Assembly (NCBI GenBank): GCA_020848665.1
Contig: JADLHR010000217.1
Span: 1-21,561, forward strand
Length of the DNA stretch: 21,561 nucleotides
Reading direction: 5' to 3'
Source of the DNA: Anaerolineae bacterium
GTDB taxonomy: Bacteria; Chloroflexota; Anaerolineae; Aggregatilineales; Aggregatilineaceae
Below the pieces are notes generated by a model. The model did not search any database. It was not told the origin of the DNA and worked only from the letters and a program-made list of their open reading frames with translations. Shown here piece by piece: positions 1-10,239 of this stretch (its first letter is position 1; every line of letters starts with the position of its first letter). The position numbers and the translations under genes were made by a program.

Positions 1-521
1 GCCCCGTCGAGGTGCAGCGCAAGATTGTGCTCGCGTGCCAGCGCGCCGACCGCGTCCGTGTATTCTTTCGAGATCGGGATACCGCCAACCGCCCCTTGCG
101 TGTTTTCGAGCGCGATCAGGCGGGTTGGCGGATAGTGCGCATTGCCCAGCGGGCGGATCGCGGCTCGAATTGCATCCAGCGACAGCGTCCCGTCCGGCTG
201 AACGGGCACAGTGCGCGGATGGACGCCCCCCAGCGCGCTGATCCCGCCCGCCTCGTTAAGGAAGGTATGCGACAGATCGCCCAAAATGACTTCGTCGCCG
301 CGCCCGCAGTGCGCCAGCACCGCGACCAGGTTCCCCATCGTGCCGCTAGCAACGAACAGCCCGGCTTCCTTGCCCAGCCGCTCGGCGGCAGCCGCTTCCA
401 AACGGTTAATCGTCGGATCGTCGCCGAAGACATCATCGCCGACCTCTGCCTCGGCCATCGCGCGGCGCATGTCGTCGGTCGGCCAGGTAACCGTATCGCT
501 CCGCAAATCAATCCAATTCAA
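1..521 (-). CDS. ltaE: L-threonine aldolase, N-terminal part (runs off window)
   Basis: This is a fold-type I PLP enzyme that cleaves L-threonine or L-allo-threonine to glycine and acetaldehyde in the cytosol. About 173 residues are visible. They include the N-terminal IDLRSDTVTWPT, the GDDVFGDDPT segment, SGTMGN in the cofactor-binding region, a downstream SHTFLNEAGG, ENTQGAVGG, and LHLDG at the window edge. The PLP-binding lysine half lies outside the window. The chosen start is TTG at 521, because AGGAG (complement of 530-534) sits eight bases before it and the family N-terminus begins within three residues. ENTQ stands where many family members have ENTH. It follows the small membrane gene in the same direction, but a terminator-like hairpin at 556-586 separates them. 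Family identity is sure; threonine as the true substrate is inferred. Confidence 0.9.
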   Translation of the reverse strand, partial: MNWIDLRSDTVTWPTDDMRRAMAEAEVGDDVFGDDPTINRLEAAAAERLGKEAGLFVASGTMGNLVAVLAHCGRGDEVILGDLSHTFLNEAGGISALGGVHPRTVPVQPDGTLSLDAIRAAIRPLGNAHYPPTRLIALENTQGAVGGIPISKEYTDAVGALAREHNLALHLDG

Positions 522-555
522 CGCCCGTTCTCCTGTTCCTCTGCCCCGTTCACAG

Positions 556-586
556 AAAAAACGGCTCGGCGGAGCACGCGCCGGGC
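556..586 (-). terminator. Terminator-like hairpin before the threonine aldolase
   Basis: Read on the minus strand, GCCCGGCG pairs with CGCCGAGC (7 of 8 positions) across a 7-base loop, followed by CG and six Ts. It lies after the small membrane-protein stop (610) and only about 35 bases before the aldolase start (521). It could end the nitrilase operon or act as an attenuator for the aldolase. Confidence 0.5.
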
Positions 587-609
587 TACCGCGCCTCAAT
601 CACGCCCGC

Positions 610-834
610 TCAGAAGACCAGCGCCGCGACGATGACCAGGCACAGCACGAGGGCCAGCAGCGCAATCAGCGCGACAGACATCAGGCTGAGCGCCGCCGGC
701 AGGCATGCCAGCGCCTGCGCGATCGTCTGCACCCACTGCGGCGCTTCGGCGGCGTCGGCGTAATGTGTCGGCGCGCCGATCGCCTCCGGAGTTGTATCCG
801 GGTCGTCGCGCGCCGGGTCGGGCTGAGCCGGCAT
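610..834 (-). CDS. Small tail-anchored membrane protein, unknown function
   Basis: This 74-residue protein has a Pro/Asp-rich soluble N-terminus (about residues 1-40). One long hydrophobic segment (about 46-73) runs to the very C-terminus, so a single tail-anchor-like membrane span is expected. No family was recognised. It is probably real: ATG at 834 has GGAGAG four bases upstream, and the gene starts 20 bases after the stop of the nitrilase-fold gene, so the two are probably co-transcribed. It might anchor or assist that protein, but nothing in the sequence shows this. Confidence 0.6.
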   Translation of the reverse strand: MPAQPDPARDDPDTTPEAIGAPTHYADAAEAPQWVQTIAQALACLPAALSLMSVALIALLALVLCLVIVAALVF

Positions 835-854
835 AACGCTCTCCGTCAGAGTCG

Positions 855-1787
855 CTAGTATTTCTTGACCAGCGTACGATAGACCGTCGGCTGGCGTGTT
901 TGCAGAGTCTGGTGCGCCTCGCGGTGCTTACGGATCTCGTCGAGATCGATCCGCGCGACGGCGTACCCCTCGCGCACCGCAGCCGGCTCAGAGTGCTGCT
1001 TGTCTTTCTTGTCTTCTTTCTTGTCGTCCTTCTCTACGGGCTTGTCGGCGGGCTGCCCGCTTTCCGCGCTGGTTTCACTCGCCTTCTCGCTCTCGGTGTC
1101 AGTGAGCGAGGCATACAGCCTGCCGCGCGGCCCGACGATCATACTCTCACCGCCGAAGCTAAGCGTCACATCGTCGCCAACACGGTTCGCGCCGACGACG
1201 TACAGCGCGTTTTCGTAGGCACGCGCCTTGACGTAAGTGCGCCACTCATCCATCTCGGACGTTTCCCAGTTCGCCAGCACGCACAGGACTTCCGCGCCGT
1301 CCAGCGTCAGTGAGCGCGCCACCTCAGGAAACGCGAGGTCCCAGCCGATCATCAGGCCGATCTGTCCGATGTCTGTATCAAACACCGGCAGGCGGAATCC
1401 CTCGCGGAACGCCATCCGCTCCTCGCCGTGCAGATGCACCTTATTGTACGTGCCGACCAGCTCACCGTCCGGCCCAACGAGCACCGCCGTGTTAAACAGG
1501 ATGCTCTCGACGCGCTCCTTCATGACCATCCCGAACGCGATATAAACACCATAATCGGCGGCGCGCTGAGCGATCAGGTTGGCCGATGGGCCGGGGACAC
1601 GCTGCGCCTTCTCAGTGAACCGGACTCCCAGCTCGTTACCGCTGGTGACCAGCTCCGGGAAGACGATAAGATCAACTTTCTGCCGCGAGGCGATCTGCGA
1701 GATGAAATCGGTCATCTTGACCAGATTGTCCTCGACCTCACCCAGGACCGGCTTCATCTGCACAGTTGCTACAGTGATCTCACGCAT
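855..1787 (-). CDS. Nitrilase-superfamily protein with the catalytic Cys replaced by Gly
   Basis: This 310-residue carbon-nitrogen hydrolase fold protein belongs to a family that hydrolyses amides or nitriles through a Glu-Lys-Cys triad. Glu45 (FPELVTSG) and Lys116 (YNKVHLH) are in place. The nucleophile motif, normally like MICWDLRFPE, reads MIGWDLAFPE, with Gly148 (codon GGC) where Cys (TGC or TGT) is expected. The only cysteine is Cys169, in EVLCVLANW, at a different position. Residues about 228-272 form a Lys/Glu/Asp-rich low-complexity insertion before the last strand (AVARIDLDE). The ATG at 1787 has GAGGAG five bases upstream. The frame is intact and the rest of the fold is conserved, so a regulatory or binding pseudoenzyme, a recent point mutation, or a sequencing error all remain possible. 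Confidence 0.88.
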   Translation of the reverse strand: MREITVATVQMKPVLGEVEDNLVKMTDFISQIASRQKVDLIVFPELVTSGNELGVRFTEKAQRVPGPSANLIAQRAADYGVYIAFGMVMKERVESILFNTAVLVGPDGELVGTYNKVHLHGEERMAFREGFRLPVFDTDIGQIGLMIGWDLAFPEVARSLTLDGAEVLCVLANWETSEMDEWRTYVKARAYENALYVVGANRVGDDVTLSFGGESMIVGPRGRLYASLTDTESEKASETSAESGQPADKPVEKDDKKEDKKDKQHSEPAAVREGYAVARIDLDEIRKHREAHQTLQTRQPTVYRTLVKKY

Positions 1788-1947
1788 GGATTCTCCTCAG
1801 GGTCGGGATGCGGACGCGCAGGAAAAATTAGGCTCCGCAAGCTGCTCGCGGTCCACATAATCGCCCCTCAAATGTAGCGCCAAACAGGGGAAAATGCCAC
1901 ATTCAGCGCGGCGCATTAGAACAGACGAGCGTCCGGGTACGGCGGGA

Positions 1948-2865
1948 TCAGCGCGGCAGCTTGGCGAGGATGTTTTCCAGTCCCGCTGGCAGCGGCGCCT
2001 CGGCAGTGATTGCTTCACTGCTCCCCGGACGGGTAAAGGTGATCGCCGCTGCGTGCAGAAAGTGCCGCTTGAGTCTGATCGCTTGCTTGCGCCGCCCGTA
2101 CACCGTATCCCCCGCGACCGGGTGCCCGATGAAGGCCAGATGCACGCGAATCTGATGCGTGCGGCCCGTTTTCGGATAAACCTCCACCAGGCTATAGTCA
2201 GCGTAATGCTCGACCACCCGGAACTCGGTGATGGCTTCGCGTCCGTCGTGGCGAACGGCCATCCGCTTGCGCTGCGCCGGGTCGCGCCCAATCGGCGCGT
2301 TGATCACCCCTTCGGGCGTCTCAGGAGCGCCGTCCACCAGCGCAAGATAGCGTTTGCGCACTTCGCGGCCCTTGAACTGAGCGCGCAGCGACTCCAGCGC
2401 GGCGTGTGTTTTGGCGACGATCAGCACGCCGGACGTGTCTTTATCAAGCCGGTGCACGATCCCGGCCCGCGATGGCTCGCTGAACGACGCGATTTCGGGC
2501 CAGCGCGCCAGCACCGCGTTTACCAGCGTGCCGGAGCTGTGCCCGAAGGCGGGATGAACCACCATGCCTGCCGGTTTGCTGACGACGGCGACCTGATCAT
2601 CCTCGTACACAATATCGAGCGGGATTGCTTCGGGCGACGGCTCGTGATCAGCAGTGTCTTCCGGCAGCGCGATCGAGACTGCGTCGCCATCTGCCAGACG
2701 GTACGACACCTTGATCACCTGCCCGTTCACCAGCACCTGGCCGTCGCGGATCAGCGTCTGAATTTGACTACGCGAAAGGGTGTCGAAGCGCGCGGCCAGC
2801 ACCTTGTCCAGCCGTTCGCCGACTTCCGTCGCTATGAACTCGACGACCGCCTTTTCTTCGGGCAT
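1948..2865 (-). CDS. rluD: RluD-family 23S rRNA pseudouridine synthase
   Basis: This enzyme isomerises uridines to pseudouridine in structured RNA, for RluD in helix 69 of 23S rRNA. An N-terminal S4 RNA-binding domain (about residues 12-65, with RLDKVLA and SRSQIQTLIRDGQVLVNG) is followed by the RluA/RluD catalytic domain. Its signature is GIVHRLDKDTSG, whose Asp in HRLD is the expected catalytic residue; VSKPAGMVVHP lies upstream and KTGRTHQIRVHL downstream. The start is ATG at 2865 (305 aa) with GGAG five bases upstream; the in-frame GTG at 2871 overlaps that ribosome binding site. Length fits the family. The exact target site (RluD versus other RluA-type enzymes) cannot be told from sequence alone. 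It is divergent from the thioesterase gene. Confidence 0.93.
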   Translation of the reverse strand: MPEEKAVVEFIATEVGERLDKVLAARFDTLSRSQIQTLIRDGQVLVNGQVIKVSYRLADGDAVSIALPEDTADHEPSPEAIPLDIVYEDDQVAVVSKPAGMVVHPAFGHSSGTLVNAVLARWPEIASFSEPSRAGIVHRLDKDTSGVLIVAKTHAALESLRAQFKGREVRKRYLALVDGAPETPEGVINAPIGRDPAQRKRMAVRHDGREAITEFRVVEHYADYSLVEVYPKTGRTHQIRVHLAFIGHPVAGDTVYGRRKQAIRLKRHFLHAAAITFTRPGSSEAITAEAPLPAGLENILAKLPR

Positions 2866-2960
2866 ACTCACTCCGTCTTCATGTGATCCAGATCGGCTTG
2901 CGCACCCTACCTTGCCCGGCTAGAATGCACCGCATTTGCCTGTCCGGAAGGAGCCGACCT

Positions 2961-3389
2961 ATGCCCCCATCCGATCGCTTCGTCGCCGAGACGAGCTTTT
3001 ATGTGCGCTATGCCGAAACCGATGCGATGGGCATTGTCCATCACTCGGTTTACATTGTCTACTTTGAAGAAGCGCGCAGCCACTATTCGCGCGCGCTGGG
3101 CGCCAGCTATGCTGATTTCGAGCGCAGCGGCTACTGGCTGACAGTCGCCGAAGTGCAGGCGCGCTACGCCGTCCCGGCGCGCTACGGCCAACAACTCATC
3201 GCGCGGAGTTGGATCGAAGACCTCAAGAGCCGCGCGATCGTGTTCGGCTATGAGATTGTCGATCAAACCAGCGGCGTGGTCCACGTCACCGGGCGCTCGC
3301 ATCACATCTGCATCACGCACGAGGGTCACGTCGCGCGCATCCCCGACTCCTGGGCAAACGCGATGCGGCGCGGGCTGCCCCAGCAGTGA
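2961..3389 (+). CDS. YbgC/4HBT-type acyl-CoA thioesterase
   Basis: A 142-residue single hot-dog-fold thioesterase that hydrolyses acyl-CoA type thioesters. The motif YAETDAMGIVHHSVYIVYFE matches the YbgC/4-hydroxybenzoyl-CoA thioesterase active-site helix, with the conserved Asp at residue 21 and a His pair at 27-28. ATG at 2961 was chosen because GGAAGGAG lies seven bases before it and the preceding in-frame codons look non-coding. It is monocistronic, and its 3' side faces the palindromic element at 3406-3593. The natural substrate is unknown. Confidence 0.88.
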   Translation: MPPSDRFVAETSFYVRYAETDAMGIVHHSVYIVYFEEARSHYSRALGASYADFERSGYWLTVAEVQARYAVPARYGQQLIARSWIEDLKSRAIVFGYEIVDQTSGVVHVTGRSHHICITHEGHVARIPDSWANAMRRGLPQQ

Positions 3390-3405
3390 TCCGTTTCCCG
3401 CGCTA

Positions 3406-3593
3406 GAGCGTGTTATGCACTTGCGCGCCGGGTAGAGCCCCCCATCCCCCGGCCCCTTGCCCCCAAAATGAGGGAAGGGGAGACCATCCGGCTTTTTTTC
3501 CTTCCCTCGTTCTGGGGGAAGGAAAGCCGACCGCAGGTCGGAAGGATGGGGGGGGTGGCCTGGAAGCCAGACCACAAACTGCATAACAGCTTC
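3406..3593. mobile_element. Putative 188-bp MITE, palindromic, with TA duplication
   Basis: The ends GAGCGTGTTATGCA (3406-3419) and TGCATAACAGCTTC (3580-3593) are inverted repeats matching at 11 of 14 positions, the inner nine perfectly. TA flanks each end inside CTAG (3403-3406, 3593-3596), consistent with a 2-bp target duplication. Inside are nested inverted arms: CCCCCCATCC (3438-3447) with its complement at 3544-3553, and a 19-bp arm 3460-3478 matching 3500-3518 with two mismatches. Two small cruciforms lie at 3527-3541 and 3555-3575. No reading frame is supported. GA-starting ends with TA/CTAG targets recall IS5-group elements (inference). It sits exactly between convergent genes, abuts the TPR gene stop codon and may double as a bidirectional terminator. 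Confidence 0.6.
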
Positions 3594-4618
3594 TAGATCG
3601 CTCCCACCAGCGCGATCACCGCCGCGACGTTGGCAGCGATCAAGAGTACAATAACCAGCGCCAGCGCCAGGGATCGCCGTGAGAAGCCGCGCGCAGCCTC
3701 GATCTCCGACGGAATGTAGGCGAAGAACGCTTCCGGGCCAGACGGCGGCGGATCAGGACGCACGAGTCGAGCGGGCGCGACCGCCGCGGCCGGTGGCACC
3801 GGGACGTTGAGCGCCGGTTGTGGCTCGGCGCTGACGGGAACGCCCTCATCTGCTTCGGCAAACGAGAACTCGTGGCGCGGCGCGGGCGGCGGCTCCGTTG
3901 AGCGATTTAAGGCAGCGGTAAGGTCGCGCCACTCATCCGGCTGGCTGTCATCATCCGGCAGATCGCTACCTGCGAAGTGCCCGCCGCTTTCAGGCGAACT
4001 CTGGCGCGATCCGTACCCCAGGCTGCCCCACGCGCCATCAAAGCCGCCGGGATCGGCACCTGACCAGCCGGGTGCGCCGTCCACAAACGGGCCGGTATCC
4101 GCCATGAGAGCCGTGTCGCCAAACAGCCCCGGCTCATCGGCCACAAACGGCGCAGCCTGCTCCTGAACTGGCCGGGCATTTTCACTCAGGTGCAGCTCAT
4201 TCACCCACGCATCGTACTCGCGGTCCGAAGGCAACGTGATCTGCTTGCCGCTGCCATAAAAGGCGGGCCGGTCGTCGCGGCCCCACTCGACGCTGGTTGC
4301 AGGCGCATTCGGGTCGCGGGCCGGACGGCGCGGCTCACGGCGCGTCTCTGCCGCCTTATTCGTCGCACCTGCCAGTCTGCGCTCCACCGCAGCAAGGCCC
4401 TGGCGCGCGCGATCGTGAGCCGGGTTGAGCGTCAGCACCTTCCTCAGGCAATATTGCTGCTCTTCCAGGGTCTCGACCATCCCGCTCAGCCAGAGCCAGG
4501 CGTCTTCATGCTGTGGATCGCGCTGGAGAGCGCTGCGCAGCAGATCGCGGGCCTCGCCCGCGCGCCCGGAACGGTAAGCCTGCTTTGCCTGCGCGACCAG
4601 TTCTTCGACGGTGGGCAT
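3593..4618 (-). CDS. Tail-anchored TPR protein
   Basis: A 341-residue protein with N-terminal tetratricopeptide repeats (about residues 1-80: EELVAQAKQAYRSGRAGEAR, then DPQHEDAWLWLSGMVE and NPAHDRARQGLAAVE). A long Pro/Gly/Asp-rich, probably disordered middle follows (about 90-300), then a hydrophobic segment (ALALVIVLLIAANVAAVIAL) ending at the C-terminus. The TPRs should therefore face the cytoplasm on a C-terminal membrane anchor. The start is ATG at 4618, with AGAGGA six bases upstream; longer in-frame starts lack a good site. The stop codon TAG coincides with the edge of the MITE-like element. TPRs bind other proteins, but the partner is unknown. Confidence 0.8.
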   Translation of the reverse strand: MPTVEELVAQAKQAYRSGRAGEARDLLRSALQRDPQHEDAWLWLSGMVETLEEQQYCLRKVLTLNPAHDRARQGLAAVERRLAGATNKAAETRREPRRPARDPNAPATSVEWGRDDRPAFYGSGKQITLPSDREYDAWVNELHLSENARPVQEQAAPFVADEPGLFGDTALMADTGPFVDGAPGWSGADPGGFDGAWGSLGYGSRQSSPESGGHFAGSDLPDDDSQPDEWRDLTAALNRSTEPPPAPRHEFSFAEADEGVPVSAEPQPALNVPVPPAAAVAPARLVRPDPPPSGPEAFFAYIPSEIEAARGFSRRSLALALVIVLLIAANVAAVIALVGAI

Positions 4619-4659
4619 CCTCGATCCTCTCGCCATAGGGCCGGGAGTCAAACAAGAAC

Positions 4660-4685
4660 GTGCACCGGGCAACGGCCCGATGCAC
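4660..4685. repeat. Hairpin with 11-bp stem between fhs and the TPR gene
   Basis: GTGCACCGGGC and GCCCGATGCAC pair at 10 of 11 positions around an AACG loop. A second perfect hairpin (CGCGCGG-CTAA-CCGCGCG) lies at 4707-4724, just after the fhs stop. Neither is followed by a T-tract on the minus strand, so they are not textbook intrinsic terminators. They lie in the 5' leader region of the TPR gene and may stabilise or regulate its transcript. Confidence 0.4.
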
Positions 4686-4729
4686 GCATCTTAGCATATC
4701 CTTTTGCGCGCGGCTAACCGCGCGGCAGG

Positions 4730-6502
<1,773 letters not shown>

Positions 6503-6639
6503 AGGCTGTTTCTCTCCGAAAACAAGTTCATATGTGGATACTGGCACGCGCCTGCAACTGGACGGTGCAAGCGCAGGCAGACCTCTTCACTTTAGCCGGA
6601 CGCAGGGCCTGCGCACCAGTACGCAACACACCTTTTTGG

Positions 6640-6663
6640 CCGGTCAAATATCACCACCGGTCA
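6640..6663. repeat. Short direct repeat upstream of fhs
   Basis: CCGGTCA occurs at 6640-6646 and 6657-6663, 17 bases apart, in the 186-bp spacer between the pseudo-receiver gene and fhs. CCGGT and ACCGG can also pair as a 5-bp stem. It could be an operator for fhs but is short and may be chance. Confidence 0.2.
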
Positions 6664-6688
6664 GGCGGTCGAGGCGCCGGGATAACAC

Positions 6689-7822
6689 TCAATCGCCCCA
6701 CAACCCCAGATTGCGCGCGGCATCGATGTCAACCTGGCTGGCTTCGTCCGAGCCGAAACCGTCGGCCATTCTGCCGAGCGCCTCCGGGTCAAACAGGCTG
6801 TCAGCGAGCTGCTCGTCCACCGGCTGGGTGAACAGCGCGTCCGGATCGAAGGCAGTTTCCGGCAGCGCCTCAAGCGTCGCCGCGTTACCCGATCTATTCG
6901 AGGGCTGCCGCGCAGGGGGCGCTTCGTCGGCGGGGGTATAAGGCAGATCGCCCTGCGGCGTTGCGCGCGCAGCCACCGGGAGGGCGTAGGCCGCCACACC
7001 CATCCGCTCGATCATCTGGTCCGCCGCACGCCGCCCGTAGACAGCGACCGCGCCCATCGCGGCCCGGTTAGAGCCTTCAAAGAGCAGGCACAGAAAGTAG
7101 TGCAGCCCCAGTGACAGCGCGTAAAGGTCGATCCGCTCACCATCATAGTACTGCATCGCCCAGGCGCGGCCCCCAACCAGCGCGCCCATGTCCCCCGTCC
7201 GGCTAAAGGACGGCGCCAGCAGCCCCACCAGCCGCTCGCGATCAAGATAACCAGTCGCGCCTTCATCGATCAGGACGCGTCCCAGCCGGTCCGCCAGGAT
7301 CACGCCCATCGCCCCAACATCGCGCATCAGAGACAGCATGATCGCGCGCAACGTCTTCAGGTCAACCGGCGGCACGTCAGAGGGCAGCGCGATCTCGGCA
7401 AGGTCCGGCACCGCCGCAAAATCAACCGGCAGGCCGTCCAGCGCGATACGCAGCGCCCGCAAAAATGGCTCTGCGACAGGGCGCACGAAGTATTGAAAGG
7501 GAGCCTGCGCCAGCCGTGCAGAATCGGGCCGTGGATCGCCCTGCTCCGCCAGGACGATCACCGGCGTCGCCAACGAGATGCGCGCAATTTCGACGGCCAG
7601 ATCAACCCCGTCTACTTCATCGTCCAGGCGGGCCGCTGTGACCAGCAGGTCCGCCGGCGCCCGCTCGACCTCGTACAGGCCATCCGCCGCGCCGGGAACT
7701 TCGACAAGCACATATTGGCGCGCCAACAGCGCCATCGCGCCGCGCACGATCCGCGCGATTTCGTGCTGCGGATCCACCACTATCAGTCGTGAAGCAGGAG
7801 CCACCGACATCCGTTCCACCAT
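6689..7822 (-). CDS. Degenerate receiver plus roadblock/LC7-like protein
   Basis: A 377-residue protein in three parts. Residues about 10-130 resemble a response-regulator receiver (LIVVDPQ, then DGVDLA, PVIVLAEQ, YFVRPVAEPF). The phosphoacceptor Asp position falls on Ala63/Ala64, the switch Thr on Ala92 and the conserved Lys on Arg114, so phosphorylation is not expected. Residues about 155-275 look like a roadblock/LC7 domain (MGVILADRLGRVLIDEG, then MGALVGGRAWAM and MGAVAVYGRRAADQM), a fold that typically dimerises and regulates small GTPases. The C-terminal ~90 residues are Pro/Asp-rich and probably disordered. ATG at 7822 is used; the ATG at 7810 is a possible alternative. A divergent single-domain roadblock gene next door suggests the two work together. 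Domain calls are from pattern, not profile search. Confidence 0.7.
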   Translation of the reverse strand: MVERMSVAPASRLIVVDPQHEIARIVRGAMALLARQYVLVEVPGAADGLYEVERAPADLLVTAARLDDEVDGVDLAVEIARISLATPVIVLAEQGDPRPDSARLAQAPFQYFVRPVAEPFLRALRIALDGLPVDFAAVPDLAEIALPSDVPPVDLKTLRAIMLSLMRDVGAMGVILADRLGRVLIDEGATGYLDRERLVGLLAPSFSRTGDMGALVGGRAWAMQYYDGERIDLYALSLGLHYFLCLLFEGSNRAAMGAVAVYGRRAADQMIERMGVAAYALPVAARATPQGDLPYTPADEAPPARQPSNRSGNAATLEALPETAFDPDALFTQPVDEQLADSLFDPEALGRMADGFGSDEASQVDIDAARNLGLWGD

Positions 7823-7945
7823 GACCCGTCCGATCCGTATTCCCCACTAAGAACGCATCAAGGCGATGCCGCCAGGCGCCCGCACAGCGCTGGCTTCGAC
7901 GGCGGCGTGCGCCACACAACGGCCCTGATCCTAACCCCAAAAGCA

Positions 7946-7957
7946 TTGTGAGCACAA
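7946..7957. promoter_or_regulatory. Palindrome upstream of the roadblock promoter
   Basis: TTGTG-AG-CACAA is a perfect inverted repeat lying 15 bases upstream of the -35 box at 7972, in the 253-bp divergent spacer. Position and symmetry suit an activator or repressor site, but no regulator is assigned and a 5-bp arm can arise by chance. Confidence 0.25.
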
Positions 7958-7971
7958 GCGGGCGGCACGTG

Positions 7972-8000
7972 TTGACGAGCCTGGGGCCATATGCTATCAT
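7972..8000 (+). promoter_or_regulatory. Sigma-70-type promoter for the roadblock gene
   Basis: TTGACG (7972-7977) and TATCAT (7995-8000) are separated by 17 bases. Five of six bases match each consensus. Transcription would start near 8007, giving a leader of about 70 bases before the ATG at 8076. Confidence 0.6.
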
Positions 8001-8075
8001 GCAGGCGGCCTGGAACGAGAGGAACGGTTGCGCCTGCGCCCGGTGCCAGGCGCGTGCGGACAAGGAGCATCCGGC

Positions 8076-8447
8076 ATGGCAAAATCGCGGACCGACTTGA
8101 TGGTCGATCGCCTGCGAGAATTGCAGGCTGGGGCGCCCGATATCGCCGCCTCCGCCGTTGTCAGTGTGGACGGGCTGATCATGGCCTCCGCGCTGCCCGC
8201 CGACGTGGAAGAAGATCGGGTGTCAGCCATGTCCGCCGCCATGCTTTCGCTTGGTGACCGGATCGCAGCCGAGCTAGGGCGCGGCGCGCTGGAGCAAGTG
8301 TACATTCGCGGCGACGATGGCTTCGTGATTCTCATGTCCGTTGGCGAAGAAGCTGTCCTGACCGCGTTGGTGCGGGACGGCGCCAAGCTGGGGCTGGTCT
8401 TCCTGGATATGAAGCGCGCGGCGAGCGACCTTGAAAAACTGGTCTAA
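8076..8447 (+). CDS. Roadblock/LC7 (MglB-like) domain protein
   Basis: A 123-residue single-domain protein. The pattern IAASAVVSVDGLIMASALP, then MSAAMLSLGDRIAAELGRG, VYIRGDDGFVILMSVGEEAV, LTALVRDGAKLGLVFLDMKR is typical of roadblock/LC7 proteins. These form dimers and in bacteria often act as GTPase-activating or scaffold partners of MglA-like small GTPases. ATG at 8076 has AAGGAG (8062-8067) eight bases upstream. It has its own promoter at 7972-8000 and ends in a strong terminator at 8493-8538, so it is monocistronic. No MglA-like GTPase is in the window; the nearest partner candidate is the divergent receiver-roadblock protein. Confidence 0.88.
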   Translation: MAKSRTDLMVDRLRELQAGAPDIAASAVVSVDGLIMASALPADVEEDRVSAMSAAMLSLGDRIAAELGRGALEQVYIRGDDGFVILMSVGEEAVLTALVRDGAKLGLVFLDMKRAASDLEKLV

Positions 8448-8492
8448 CTCCGGCGACCTACAGAGGCGGTCAAGCCCTGTACGAGACACTCA

Positions 8493-8538
8493 CGACGGGG
8501 AGACGGCGCAGCAGCCGCATCTCCCCGTCGCTCTTTTT
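8493..8538 (+). terminator. Strong intrinsic terminator after the roadblock gene
   Basis: A perfect 11-bp stem (CGACGGGGAGA at 8493-8503 with TCTCCCCGTCG at 8520-8530) is extended inward by CGGC/GCCG and followed by CTC and five Ts (8534-8538). Confidence 0.88.
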
Positions 8539-8595
8539 AGTGCGGAGCGCCGGGTGGTACTATACCAGCAAAACTGAACGCACAGGTGAGAGCGT

Positions 8596-10236
<1,641 letters not shown>

Positions 10237-10239
10237 CCG

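Noticed and set aside
1894..2886. Long open frame (330 codons) on the plus strand opposite the pseudouridine synthase
   Set aside because: It is antisense to a clear RluD gene with S4 and HRLDKDTSG motifs. The frame is Arg/His/Asp-rich with no family motif, typical of shadow frames in GC-rich DNA.
3406..3593. A protein gene in the C/G-run region
   Set aside because: No frame with a ribosome binding site or coding pattern is present, and the inverted-repeat structure explains the sequence better.
4707..4724. CGCGCGG-CTAA-CCGCGCG hairpin as terminator of fhs
   Set aside because: The T-tract precedes rather than follows the stem in the direction of transcription, so it is kept only as unassigned structure.
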